A stretch of DNA of 34,285 bases from Cylindrodendrum hubeiense (lineage: Eukaryota; Ascomycota; Sordariomycetes; Hypocreales; Nectriaceae). A program made the position numbers and the translations under genes. Shown here piece by piece: positions 1 to 9,862 of this stretch. The DNA is taken from assembly GCA_014621425.1 (NCBI GenBank), contig JAANBB010000422.1:1-34285 (forward strand). Reading direction: 5' to 3'. Every line of letters starts with the position of its first letter. Position 1 is the first letter of the stretch. The notes beneath the pieces were generated by a model, which was not told the DNA's origin, made no database searches, and was given only the letters and a program-made list of their open reading frames with translations.

Positions 1-270
1 TAAGCTAGAGTAGCTCATTTTTAATGTGTGAACAAGCACATATTTCATAATATATTTATGAAATATTGCATTACTTTACAATGCACGTATAGTTATATAG
101 AGCTATACTAGAGATATTGTAGATTTGAACTACAATTGTGATGGCCGTAACATCAAGTTTTACCATTAAACTAATATCCCTTAATAAGTTATTAAATTTT
201 ACTTAAAATTTACTATATATGTATAGCTAGGTTTTTTATATAAAAAATCAGCAGAGCTTTCCTCTACTAT
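1..270. repeat. Terminal redundancy, left copy (matches 34016-34285)
   Basis: Bases 1-270 are repeated at the right end of the window at an offset of 34015. The copies differ only near the inner end of this one: a run of six T here against five T in the other copy, and 'aaaaaatcag' here against 'aaaaaatacag' there. The simplest reading is a circular mitochondrial molecule of about 34,015 bp written out with an untrimmed assembly overlap. The two mismatches would then be sequencing errors in homopolymers or heteroplasmy. True terminal repeats of a linear molecule are a less likely alternative. Confidence 0.93.
110..180 (-). tRNA. trnR: tRNA-Arg (anticodon ACG)
   Basis: A full cloverleaf folds on the minus strand: acceptor GGGATAT/ATATCTC, anticodon loop TTACGGC on a TGATG/CATCA stem, and T-loop TTCAAAT. 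It reads CGN arginine codons, which the two non-conserved ORFs of this genome use. It lies between cox2 and nad4L on the circle, the usual place in Hypocreales. It is duplicated at 34125-34195 only because of the terminal overlap. Confidence 0.93.
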
Positions 271-440
271 ATTTGACCTTAATAGACCAAATAAAAGCTA
301 TGTTTTCCTACATATATTTTGTGGCTCTTATTTTGCGAAAGCAAAATATAGCATCCGTAAAGCCTAAATAAGGAAATACAGCAAGGCAAAATACAGTACA
401 TATATAGGCCAATATAAACATGGATATAATCCTATTTATA
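181..440. other. Intergenic spacer trnR-cox2 with hairpins
   Basis: No coding region is seen. The spacer holds a perfect 8-bp hairpin with a GAAA loop on the plus strand (329-348, arms TATTTTGC/GCAAAATA). It also has a weaker imperfect inverted repeat near 271-292 of the type ATTTG...CAAAT. Both belong to dispersed families described elsewhere in this annotation. Confidence 0.6.
329..348. repeat. Hairpin, TATTTT...AAAATA family
   Basis: Arms TATTTTGC (329-336) and GCAAAATA (341-348) pair perfectly around the loop GAAA. It shares its outer arms and its flanking 'agc/gct' bases with hairpins at 4763, 5909, 8403, 19004 and 28762. Confidence 0.8.
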
Positions 441-1190
441 TTAAGCAGAATAAAGTCAATGAACGAATTTATCTATATTAACAGATTCTATAACTATAGG
501 CATTGAGCTATGAAGAATACCACATATCTCTGAACATTGTCCATAGAATACACCTTCTCTGTTTATGAAGACTGAAACTTGATTAAGTCTACCAGGGTAT
601 GCGTCAATTTTTATACCTAAAGAAGGCACAGCAAAAGAATGAATTACATCACCAGATGTAATAACAAATCTAATGTGTGTTAATTCAGGAACGAATACTC
701 TATTATCAACTTCTAACATTCTTAATCCTCCATCTTCTAAATCAGCATCTGGCACTATATAAGAATCAAATTCTATAAATTCTTCATTAGAATCTATAAA
801 ATCAGGGTATTGGTAGCTTCAATATCATTGATGACCTTCTGCTAAAATAGTCATAGAAGGGTCATTTACTTCATCCATTAAGTATAATAGTTTGAAAGAA
901 GGGAATGCAATTAATATTAATATAACTGCGGGAGTTATAGTTCATATTAATTCTATCAAAGTACCATGATTTAAGTATTTATGAGATATTTGTGTTTTAG
1001 TAAATGCAAAATTTCTTACTATAGAGAATAATATTCATGTAACACCAAATAAAACTAATACTAAATAGTACATAATATTATCATGAAGTTCCACTAATCC
1101 TTCCATTTGTGGAGTAGCACTATCTTGGAAATATATACCTCAAGGCATAGGTGCATCAAAATTAATAAATGTATTAAATAATTGTTTCAT
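441..1190 (-). CDS. cox2: Cytochrome c oxidase subunit 2
   Basis: This is subunit II of complex IV, which carries the CuA centre that accepts electrons from cytochrome c at the intermembrane face of the inner membrane. The 249-aa frame starts [17 protein letters not shown] and has two N-terminal membrane spans (about residues 40-60 and 75-100). The aromatic electron-entry motif WYWSYQY follows. The CuA ligand set is [12 protein letters not shown] near residues 220-235. Several Trp are TGA, including those in WYWSYQY, so a standard-code reading breaks the gene. With code 4 the frame reads through a TGA at 456-458 and ends FVHWLYSA with TAA at 441. No intron is present. It lies downstream of atp9, as in Hypocreales. 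Confidence 0.97.
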
Positions 1191-1567
1191 ATATAATTTT
1201 TTATTCAAAATTTCTAATTATAATAGTTATAGCTAGCGCAGCCACAAGCTTTTAAGGGAAAGTACGTACATATATAAAATAGAAGCCCTAGCTTTAGTTT
1301 GATTTGGATTTTATAAAATAAAATCTGCATGGCTTTGCATTGCTAATACATGTATAATAGAATTGCCGTCCGTTTATGACTATAATATGCTATTATATTA
1401 TATATCCAGCTTTCTAGGCTGTTGCTGCTGCTGTTACTTCTGTTACTGCTGCTTTGCATATCTGCCCGAAAAGGCCAAATAAAAGCTATGTATGCATTAG
1501 CTAAAGCGCTCTTACATAAATGCAAAGCATATCTCATAGTGAGAAAAATTATGTATATAATATAGAA
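1191..1567. other. atp9-cox2 spacer
   Basis: These 377 bases hold no gene that I can support. An imperfect trinucleotide-rich stretch (about 1418-1460, CTG/GTT units) gives the illusion of a Ser/Asn-rich ORF. The rest is AT-rich spacer with short repeats such as 'gccaaataaaagctatg', which also occurs near 286. Confidence 0.6.
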
Positions 1568-1804
<237 letters not shown>

Positions 1805-1807
1805 TTA

Positions 1808-2090
1808 TATTTTAAATTTGATTGGTTGATGATAAAATTGATTTTTTGTTATTATTTAAACTTAGAAATTCAAATTTCACAAAATAAATTTAGACTTGTA
1901 TATTATATCCCTATAAATAAGGCCAGATCTACCTCACTGCCCTGACAAAGAAAGAAAGCAAGCTACATCAAAGGTTGATTCGTGCTTTTCCTTAATAGGA
2001 AAAATAAATACTATTCTTTACCGGCTTACACGCCATGCATACTGATATGCATACAAGCAAGCAAGGATATGATCTAGGTAATATACGGTC
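1808..2090 (-). repeat. Duplicated leader repeat, atp9 copy
   Basis: This segment begins 16 bases upstream of the atp9 start and matches 26223-26488, which begins 18 bases upstream of the orf153 start. By eye, about 95 bases next to the start codons and about 88 bases at the far end are each roughly 94-95% identical. A diverged block of about 50 bases lies between them. Both copies contain a hairpin with arms ATGCATA/TATGCAT and loop CTGA (plus strand). This copy also has the small hairpin TTTTCC/GGAAAA (1986-2003). It could be a shared promoter and 5' UTR, or an uncharacterised structured RNA. Confidence 0.85.
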
Positions 2091-2113
2091 CACATGTATA
2101 GATGCATAAAGCA

Positions 2114-2527
2114 CTATTTATATTCAGTAAACATGTTTATAAATTTTTTTGATTTATAAAAATAGTTATTTGATTGTCTACTATCTATTTTTAAGGCATT
2201 TTTACCTAATTCAAATACGAATCCTGCAGTTATTATACCTATAAAAATAAGTACAACTATTAACCCATAAATACCATTTTCGTATACACTAATTCCATAA
2301 GGGTATACCACTAAAATTTCTAAATCTAATAATAGATAAACTAATGCAAATATAAAAAATTTTACACCGAATTGTGTTCTATTTTGACCCAGGAAACTAT
2401 GAAAACCACACTCAAAAATACTATATTTTTCTTGATAAGGATTATGAGGGGCAAGTACGAAATTAAGAAGTAAAAAAACTACAGCTAAAATAGCTACAAA
2501 TACAAAAAGAAAAGTTACACTACTCAT
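2114..2527 (-). CDS. nad3: NADH dehydrogenase subunit 3
   Basis: This is a membrane-arm subunit of complex I. The 137-aa frame starts MSSVTFLFVFVA, has three membrane helices and ends with TAG. The conserved ND3 loop between helices 1 and 2 is visible as YSIFECGFHSF, and it includes the Cys of the active/deactive switch. The acidic motif LVYLLLDLEILVVYP follows. The start codon directly abuts the nad2 stop (TAA|ATG), so the two genes are probably translated from one bicistronic transcript. Confidence 0.97.
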   Translation of the reverse strand: MSSVTFLFVFVAILAVVFLLLNFVLAPHNPYQEKYSIFECGFHSFLGQNRTQFGVKFFIFALVYLLLDLEILVVYPYGISVYENGIYGLIVVLIFIGIITAGFVFELGKNALKIDSRQSNNYFYKSKKFINMFTEYK

Positions 2528-4231
2528 TTAATTATTAAATAATATCTGTACCAATATGGTACCCATGCTTAATCATTCTTTGTTCATAAATAAAAATAAT
2601 AGAATAACAAGTGTAATTGTAGAAATTACAAATGATATAGGGCTTGATATTGCTATATTTTTATAGTTAAAGTTTATTTTTTTGTAGCTTGCGCCTACTT
2701 TTTTATCTCCGCTTACTAGGCTTGCATTCAATACATTACCTTTTAATTCTAGATTTTCTAATAATGGATTTATTTTATATTCAGGTAAGCTAAAGAACAT
2801 TTCTTTTACTATACCTAAATAATATACTCCTCCTATAACACTAGTTAATATAGCAACTAAAGATAAGAATATAAGACCTTTATCTAAAGCTGCACTTAAT
2901 ACCATCTGTTTTCCAAAGAATCCCAATAATGGTGGAACTCCTGCAAATGAAAAGATAGTAATAGCTAAACTTATAGCTAAGAAAGGATTTATATAAAAAT
3001 AACCTTTTAATTGACTTATTAATTGGATAGGTGAATTACTTTTGTCCATTAGTTCTTCATGTTCTTTATTTTCACTTATATAACAATATAAAGAAAATCC
3101 TATAGCTATTAATATAAAGAATACATTTATATTACTTATAGAATATTGTGTTAAATAGAAAATAAATGCCTGAGTAGATTCAACGCTAGATATACTTAAT
3201 GCTAAAAGTATAAATCCTACATGAGATATTGTACTGTAAGCAAATAATCTTTTAATTCTAAATTGAGTTAAACCTACTACAGTACCTATTATCATTGAAA
3301 AGAATGAACTTATTAATAAAATAAATGTTCAGCTCATCTCGGTGTGTGCTTCGCCTCCTAAACTATTATTAGTATAATATACTAATTGCAATAATAGTAT
3401 AAATATAGAAATTTTAGCCACTATAGCTACAAATGTAGTAACTATCGTAGGTATAGCGTCATAAACATCTGGTGATCAGAAATGGAATGGTGCTGCACTT
3501 ACTTTAAATAAAAATCCTATCGTGAAAATTACTAAAGAAAGATTAATATAATAAGGTGTATATCATAAATTTGTAGAAATATCGCTTATACTTGTTATAA
3601 TATATAAACCATCCAAATTAGTAGTACCTGAATTTGCATATAATAAACTAGTACCTAGTAAGATAAAACATGAACTTAATCCACCTAATAAAAAGTAGAT
3701 TAAACCACCTGTAGTTGATAATTCAGAATTTCTATAAATAGTACTTAATATATAAAGACCATAACTTTGTAATTCTATAGAAAGGAAAATAGATACTAAA
3801 TCATTAGTTGACATTAATAATATTGCACCTGTTATTATAAATAATATTATTAAAGGATATTCAATAATTTTTAAATGTTCTCCCATTTTATTTATTATTT
3901 TTGTATTGTAATAAACAAATTTATATAATAATAAATCCTTTATAGAAGCATATTCGGATACTCATACTTTTCTTGGGTAAAAACTAGTTAATTGTAGTAT
4001 TAATATACTAACTAGAAAAATAAAAATATGGAACATTTGTGAAATATTCGTTATAAGTAATAAACCACCATGTAAACCTATACCTTTAGTTATAACAGCC
4101 AAAGAAGCCATGTCATGTAAAATACAATAAATTAATATTAATATCGCTATTCTATTAAATAGTATTGATAAATCTCGTCTTATATTGACGGCGTTAGATA
4201 ATAAAACTAATAATATTGATAATATAATCAT
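2528..4231 (-). CDS. nad2: NADH dehydrogenase subunit 2
   Basis: This is a proton-pumping, antiporter-like subunit of the complex I membrane arm. The code-4 frame runs from [13 protein letters not shown] to a TAA at 2528, 567 aa, crossing TGA-Trp codons at 3962, 3563 and 2573. Many hydrophobic helices are visible. Conserved family segments include the Lys-bearing [21 protein letters not shown] and [13 protein letters not shown]. No intron is present. Residues around 500-530 form a non-conserved loop that contains the dispersed 10-mer TAGCTTGCGC (2685-2694), which suggests a tolerated small insertion. nad3 follows without a gap. Confidence 0.96.
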
Positions 4232-4456
4232 ATGTTGTTGGTAGTAAAACGAAAATAATAGATCTTATTACCCTGACATATTTTTCCTTAATAGGAAAAA
4301 TAAGAGCTACACTTCCGTGCATAAATTTGGGCTGTGAAACACATATGCCATATTTACACACTATGTAATATGCTTTGCTGGATGTTTACACACTCTATGA
4401 ACAGTTTGTTCACAGGGAAAATACAGCACAAGGGGAATAAATTCTGGGATGTGTTC

Positions 4457-4529
4457 AGCCTCAGGAGAAAATCGAATTCTCATCTCCAACGTATGAAATT
4501 GGGGTTTTAACCATTTAAACTACCGAGGC
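4457..4529 (-). tRNA. trnM: tRNA-Met (anticodon CAT)
   Basis: Acceptor GCCTCGG/CTGAGGC, anticodon stem CCAAT/GTTGG with loop TTCATAC, and T-loop TTCGATT. It is one of three CAT tRNAs in the genome and the last of the cluster before nad2, the usual third trnM position. The sequence does not show which of the three is the initiator. Confidence 0.9.
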
Positions 4530-4572
4530 ATAGCTTTAACTATATTTTTGTTCTAAAGAGACAAAATTCTCT

Positions 4573-4647
4573 GGGTAAATACTCGGAATCGAACCGAGAA
4601 CCGACTATGCCACAAATAGTTGCTCCACCAATTGAGCTATATCTACC
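4573..4647 (-). tRNA. trnH: tRNA-His (anticodon GTG)
   Basis: Acceptor GGTAGAT/ATTTACC, anticodon loop TTGTGGC on CTAT/ATAG, and T-loop TTCGATT. The discriminator base is C, typical for tRNA-His. Confidence 0.92.
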
Positions 4648-4762
4648 TTATGTTTAATTTTTACTTGCGCGGTATTCCATCGCTATTATTTTATAGCTTG
4701 CTATAAAAATAACTTTGAAGGTAAAACATAGCCTTTTCATGCTTGCTATTGGCTGGCCGTAT

Positions 4763-4780
4763 TTTACCCTTAAGGGTAAA
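4763..4780. repeat. Palindrome, TATTTT...AAAATA family
   Basis: TTTACCC-TTAA-GGGTAAA is a perfect 18-base palindrome, flanked by 'gccgta' and 'taagagctat'. The flanks resemble those of the hairpin at 8403 (gcagta...tgagctat). Confidence 0.75.
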
Positions 4781-4860
4781 TAAGAGCTATTCTTCATTAA
4801 ATTATTTAATGAAATGAAATTGATAGCCTGGCTTCGCAGTAAGTTATAGCAAGCTATTCG

Positions 4861-4933
4861 TTATCCTGGAGAGATTCGAACTCACAATATTAAATACCAA
4901 AAATTTATGACCTACCCATTGGTCTACAGGATA
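4861..4933 (-). tRNA. trnQ: tRNA-Gln (anticodon TTG)
   Basis: Acceptor TATCCTG/CAGGATA, anticodon stem TAAAT/ATTTA with loop TTTTGGT, and T-loop TTCGAAT. In the usual hypocrealean order trnL(TAG) lies just before trnQ. Here it is absent, and trnK precedes trnQ directly. Confidence 0.91.
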
Positions 4934-5176
4934 ATAGTACATTTAAACTTTTAGATCAGGATAATATACATAATATGATGCTAATTTTATTCAAAAATGA
5001 AATAGATAAAGCTATGTAGATTATTTATATGTACTATTTTGTGTACTGCTTAGGACTTCGCACTGTTTTTATAAAGCCTGCTTCTCTGTTGACTTATTTG
5101 GCCTATTAAGACCAAATATTGTAGAATTAGCAAAGCTATTATTTACAGCTAAACATGATTATAGTATATACTACTA

Positions 5177-5249
5177 TAGGACTTGCAGGATTCGAACCTA
5201 CATTTTAATGATTAAAAGTCATACGCATTCACCATTATACTAAAGTCCC
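5177..5249 (-). tRNA. trnK: tRNA-Lys (anticodon TTT)
   Basis: Acceptor GGGACTT/AAGTCCT, anticodon loop CTTTTAA on ATGA/TCAT, and T-loop TTCGAAT. A standard cloverleaf in the tRNA cluster between orf1115 and nad2. Confidence 0.92.
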
Positions 5250-5556
5250 TTACTGTATGTAGTACTAATTAAACTAAAGCATACATACGTATCTTTTTTA
5301 AAGTCCATTAGCTATATATACACAGTAAGAAGTATACAAGACATATCTTAAACATTGGCAATGGATAATTTTATAGCTTGCCAAGCTTCTATACTTATAT
5401 GCAGGCTTCTTATGTATAAATAAGAAGTAGAAATAGAACTAAAAGAAGCATATAGTTTGCATATCTTAAATTCCAATAAGGAAATACAAGACTAAATATG
5501 TTGTTAATTTTATAGTAGTTATTAATATAAATGTACAGGTTTATACATATATTATA
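5250..5556. other. trnF-trnK spacer
   Basis: These 307 bases are AT-rich with no supported gene. They contain only scattered small repeats such as 'aagaagtagaaatagaac' and 'atagtttgc' motifs. Confidence 0.5.
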
Positions 5557-5629
5557 TGCTTGTGGTAAGACTCGAACTTACAACCTAAATGACTTCAGCA
5601 TTTCGCTCTACCAATTGAGCTTCACAGGC
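5557..5629 (-). tRNA. trnF: tRNA-Phe (anticodon GAA)
   Basis: Acceptor GCCTGTG/CACAAGC, anticodon stem AAATG/CATTT with loop CTGAAGT, and T-loop TTCGAGT. It lies 5 bases from trnA. Confidence 0.92.
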
Positions 5630-5634
5630 TTATT

Positions 5635-5706
5635 TGGAGATATCAGGAGTCGATCCCGAAATAATGATATGCAAAATCACAGTTTTACCAATTAAACTAT
5701 ATCCCC
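5635..5706 (-). tRNA. trnA: tRNA-Ala (anticodon TGC)
   Basis: Acceptor GGGGATA/TATCTCC, anticodon loop TTTGCAT on TGAT/ATCA, and T-arm TCGGG/CCTGA. It is the first tRNA after orf1115 on the transcribed strand. Confidence 0.9.
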
Positions 5707-5739
5707 TTAAGGCCTTATTTTTTTTTAGCTATTATTTCG

Positions 5740-5790
5740 CCTTTGTGCTCTATTTTTTATATAAAAAAAATCAGCCGGTAAAATATAGCA
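5740..5790. repeat. 51-bp dispersed element, copy 1
   Basis: The element runs from 'cctttgtgctc' through a TTTTTTATATAAAAAAAA core to 'tcagccggtaaaatatagca'. Its reverse complement is found almost unchanged at 26518-26569, differing only in the A/T run. A shorter third copy lies at 19034-19070. Confidence 0.85.
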
Positions 5791-5908
5791 TAGAAAAAAT
5801 ATAGCTTGTTTGCACAAAGCTACAGCCTCTCCCTATTTAGAAGGAACATGTACGCATAGATGTTTCTATGTAAAGCAGAAAGCGTCCTGTCTATTTTGGC
5901 CTTGCATT

Positions 5909-5930
5909 ATTTTACCTTAAAGGGTAAAAT
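5909..5930. repeat. Hairpin, TATTTT...AAAATA family
   Basis: Arms ATTTTACC and GGTAAAAT (8 bp) pair around the loop TTAAAG. It lies downstream of orf1115. Confidence 0.7.
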
Positions 5931-6093
5931 ATAATGAAAAGCAGCCAATAAGCAAAACGTTTCTGGCTGTAAACATGAAGCACAGAAACTATGCACTATT
6001 TATGGAAAGCATAATTTTACCTTTAGCATAACCATATTAGTAGCTTTTATTAGATACAGCATAGGAAGCCCACACTGCAAAAATAGAAAAGAA

Positions 6094-9000
6094 TTATTTT
6101 CTCTTTCTTTTAGATCTTGGTCCTATATTCTCTAAAGCTTCAATATCTAAGTCCAGTTCAGCTCTTGATCCTATATTCTCTATATCTTCTACAGTTAATA
6201 GTCCGGCTCTTGATCCCTGATTCTCTAAAGCTTCCCCAGTTAATCTTAAATCTTTTTCTTCTCCGGGATTAAGTACCAGTCTTTTGTAAGCTTGAGGTGC
6301 AGCAGGTGCAGCATAATCAGCGTCTGGGGCTGGAATTCCTTCCTCTTCTGAATTAGACTGCTCATCATTTCAATAATAATTTTCACCTCAAAAATCTAAT
6401 TTTTCATCAAATCATTCATTAGCTACAATAAGTTTACCTAGACCTAAATCTACAGCTGTACCTGGTTTAAATGCTCATCTAGGAGAGACTCTTTTAATTA
6501 GAACCTGATCATAATAACGACTTTGCACATTCCCTACTCTAAATATTCTTTTTGGTCGAACATAGTTATTTAAAGCAAGTTCTTCCATTCTGTTCTCTAT
6601 GTCATCATTATTAGCCATATTGGATTTATAGGGAAGAACCCCATCTCTAGTTTTATAAATAAAATCCATAAATTTTCGAATAGAATGTTCATCTTTATCA
6701 TCCCAGAAGTGATAATCATGTTTAGGTATAACTCTTTGCAGTAAACCACCTCAATCTGCTAAAAATTTGGAATTATCATTTAAAGTATCGATAATGCTAT
6801 AAACCTCACAATTATGTTCATGTTCCCCCATAATATTTTTATAGCCAAATATATTACTATCCGGTCTAACCTCAAAAAATTCGAAAGTCAGTCTGTTAAT
6901 AGATATTCCATAAACAGATTTTAATCCTATACGATTAGGCCCCCAACGATAATATTTTTTAGCTATTCTTTCGATTAAATCTTCTCTAGATTTATTTAAT
7001 GGCATCACAAATTCTTCATTCAAATCACCTAATCTATGGTTTGAATTCTTGAAGCCTTCAATAACTCCGTGTTTATATATACTAATATAAGTAGAACTAG
7101 TAAAATCCACTGCGAATATTGAACGATCTACAGCATGAACTCTACGAGCATATAAATAACGATAACCTCGCCGCTTATGGAAGGTTATATGATTATTATC
7201 GTGACTTTTTTTAAACTTCACTTTATAATTTTCATATATTTCTCTCTCACCGAATTTACCTAGAGCTTTAATCCTTTTTTCATCACGCATTTTAAATTCA
7301 GCTTCTTCCATCATACCTTCAACATTTCGAATATCTTTAAATACATCTCTTCCTTCTTCATATTGTAACATATAGTCCGATTGTTCATTATGATACATAC
7401 CTCTAAATAGAAATAAAGTTAAAATTGCTCTATACATTCTATCTGCACGTATTTCATTAACTACACCTTTTTTAATATTAAGAGCACTTCTGTGCTGGAA
7501 TTTAGAAATAGCATTTCTAGCCGCCATTTCTTTTATAGTTTTTACTCCATCGTGGAATTTAGTATAATCAAATTCATCTAATCTGACCATACTACTCTCT
7601 CTAAGTTTATAATAATCAGCTACTGTTGTATTTTCCTTAATACATTCAGGCTCCATATATTGAATTGAAGGTCTTCAAACTCTAAAAAGACCACTAGTGC
7701 CTATAGATTCAGCTTGAGTAAAAATTACTAAACCATTACTTCCAGTTTTACCCTCAGGCAATAGAATATTATATCTTACTTGTAATATATCTAATGCATC
7801 TCTTATTTTTTGTTCACCTTCTGGGGTTTTATCTGGTAAAAAAAAAGAGGGTATAAATATACTACCTTCTGAATCATATCTAATTATATTTACAATTAAA
7901 AATTTTCCTCTTACACTTTGCGATACTGAACCATAAAAATCTTTATTACTAAAATAATTTATTGGTTTTATTCCTCACTCATACTTTGCATTAAGTGTAG
8001 CCTCATTAACTTTTTGGTTATACGCCATGTTAAGTATAGGAGAGTATCTTAATTTTTCTTTATGCTCGGCGACTATATCTGCATGTTGTGGGTCTAATTT
8101 TTGATATAATTTATTTGCTCTAGATAATATATTTACAGTCTTTTCACCTATATAGTATGCAGCACCTCCATTTCTAAAACTTAAATTTGGACCTTTTCAA
8201 TACACGTATTTTTTAGTACCTTCATTACCATGATAATGAATGTATCCTTTATCGCAAGCTTCTTGTAATATAGGGCTAATTGCTACAAATGATGCTACAA
8301 GTATCATTGTTTCTCCTCCCACAGATTTTAGAGTTATGGGTTTATAAGCTGTGCTTGTTGCTTCACCAGAACCATCATGCATACACGTATTAATCCTTGC
8401 AGTATTTTGCCCGAAGGGCAAAATATGAGCTATATTTAATTTCTGCGAAGCTACTAATTTAGGCTTTCTATATAATAGACAATAGACTAAAAATAGAGAA
8501 AGCAGAACTACAATAAATACTGTTATTGTTATAAGGTATATATAATAATATCTCATAGCTATGTAATTTATACCTAGAATATAAGTTATTCTATATAAAT
8601 TTACACTATTTACTACAAATTTATTATAAAAATAATAATCATCTGATGTAATTTTTTCTTTCTTTATTTTTTTCATCACTATATTTAACAAATAACTGTA
8701 AATAGGAAAAGGTAATATTAATATTAACCCATTTGATATATAATTTTCATTATTGCCCATTAATAACATGAAAATTGTACTTCTAAGTATTATTAAAATA
8801 AAGACTGAAATAATGATTAATTTTATAAGGAATAATATTATTTTTTCTAAATTATCTAGTAATTTTTGGATTAAATATTCTAAATGTGCTTGTATAGCCA
8901 CAAACGAGAATTTAGAATTCGAATCAGATAGCTTTAGCTTGCGCAGCACTCTGAAGATATTTCATACACTAGCTATGTAATGTTTTTCATAAAAATTATC

Positions 9001-9441
9001 TACAAATGCCCTTGTAAAAATTAGGGCTAGTACATTTAAAATTACAAAGTTGATATTATTTAGTATAAATAATATCGGTATTATAATTAATCCAATTAAA
9101 CTTATCAAGATGGAGGCTTTAAACCCATAAATTGATCTATAATTGGCTATAACACAACACAAATTACTGCCCGTAAATTTGACTTTCATTAAACCCAAAT
9201 TCATGGATATATATTGTACGGATTTTGTATATATTTCCGTATCTGTTTCTATAGGCATATTATCACTAATTAATATTAATAATACTATATAAACCATACT
9301 ATAGAATAACCCACATAATACGGCATTCATATTTAATTTTACACTCTGGAGTGTTGGAATTATAAGAACATTATTTACTTGAGTTAAAAAGTAAATAATT
9401 CTCTTTCTGTTGATTATTATCATTTTCTTGATCATAGCCAT
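6094..9441 (-). CDS. orf1115, giant membrane-anchored protein of unknown function
   Basis: One unbroken code-4 frame of 1,115 aa. It starts MAMIKKMIIINRKR (first ATG after a TAA at 9460-9462) and ends KRKRK with TAA at 6094. TGA is Trp at 8962, 8197, 6751, 6475 and elsewhere; TGG also occurs. About six or seven hydrophobic spans fill residues 1-340. A soluble region of about 700 residues follows, rich in K, R, E, D and Y, then an acidic/Ala-Pro stretch (EEEGIPAPDADYAAPAAP). The end has three 15-16 residue repeats (ALEN-G-R) and a basic tail. I see no LAGLIDADG, GIY-YIG, reverse transcriptase or family-B DNA polymerase motifs. Arg is often CGT/CGA/CGG. A hairpin repeat (8403-8425) is embedded in frame. 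By position it corresponds to the large unidentified ORF of the variable region between rnl and nad2 in Fusarium. Homology is inferred from synteny, length and architecture only. Confidence 0.9.
6115..6234 (-). repeat. In-frame tandem repeat at the orf1115 C-terminus
   Basis: Three diverged copies of 'tcttgRtcctatattctct' occur at 6115, 6163 and 6208, spaced 48 and 45 bases apart. Both spacings are multiples of three. They encode LENQGSRA, IENIGSRA and LENIGPRS. Keeping the frame while units differ in length by one codon suggests selection on the protein. Confidence 0.85.
8403..8425. repeat. Hairpin, TATTTT...AAAATA family, inside orf1115
   Basis: Arms TATTTTGCCC and GGGCAAAATA (10 bp) pair around the loop GAA. 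It lies inside orf1115 and is read in frame as HILPFGQNTA, just after the last predicted membrane span. It is the same type as the intergenic hairpins, so it appears to be an insertion that kept the frame open. Confidence 0.85.
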
Positions 9442-9862
9442 AACTAAACATTTTACATTTTACTACAGCTGAATATACATATTAAACACTTTCGTGACGA
9501 TTCGAACGTCTACTAAGTTTATAAAAAATTAACCTAGAGTACCATTACCGATAGTTTAGTTTATCTGAGGTAGTTATAGCTTTTGTGCTATATTCTATAG
9601 CTTTCCTGTATGTAGTGAAACAACTATGAAATATAGCTACCGAAGAGCTAGACTTTACCTTTAGATTATTTTATGTTGTTATAGGAAGCTATGCACGTGT
9701 AAATGCATGCATGTATGTATGCGTGCTTATTCCCATGGTTAATCTTTCACAGCGAAAGCAGCCGAAATACAACTAACCTGTTATATATTAAATACAAAAA
9801 CTTGCTTTATGCTTGATTTCTCATAGAGAAATCAGAAGTATGTCACTAAATGACCAATTATA
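9442..9862. other. trnL(TAG)-orf1115 spacer
   Basis: These 421 bases include a tRNA-like remnant (9489-9565) directly upstream of orf1115. They also hold repeats such as 'gcatgcatgtatgtatgcgtgc' (about 9704-9725) and a hairpin with arms GATTTCTC/GAGAAATC (about 9816-9836). No other gene is seen. Confidence 0.55.
9489..9565 (-). pseudogene. tRNA-like remnant upstream of orf1115
   Basis: On the minus strand there is a convincing T-arm (GACG-TTCGAAT-CGTC, 9496-9510) and a D-arm-like hairpin (ACTA-TCGGTAA-TGGT, 9541-9555). Between them is a 7-bp stem CTAGGTT/AACTTAG with an 11-base loop instead of a normal 7-base anticodon loop. I find no paired acceptor stem. All 20 amino acids are already served by intact tRNAs, so this is best read as a decayed tRNA or a mimic, possibly serving as a processing signal 5' of orf1115. 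Confidence 0.4.

Larger units (their letters stand above)
5707..6093. other. orf1115-trnA spacer with palindromic elements
   Basis: No gene is seen in these 387 bases. They hold one copy of a 51-bp element (5740-5790) that recurs inverted at 26518-26569, and a TATTTT-family hairpin at 5909-5930. There is also a copy of 'gtaaacatgaagca' (about 5970), which is repeated at about 15830 and 17460. Confidence 0.65.

Noticed and set aside
1343..1537. Ser/Asn-rich 64-codon ORF on the minus strand
   Set aside because: It comes from a trinucleotide-rich spacer between atp9 and cox2 and has no family features.
1808..2090. Mitochondrial RNase P RNA in the duplicated leader
   Set aside because: I could not find the conserved P4 core sequences. 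The position next to start codons fits a leader better.
6751..7656. Fragment considered as part of a family-B DNA polymerase from an invertron plasmid
   Set aside because: The joined 1,115-aa frame shows no DxxSLYP or YxDTDS motif, so a polymerase call is not supported.
8753..8980. 75-codon plus-strand ORF
   Set aside because: It lies wholly antisense to the long orf1115 frame.
9489..9565. Functional 26th tRNA
   Set aside because: No acceptor stem pairs and the anticodon loop is too large. The full amino-acid set is already covered by other tRNAs.
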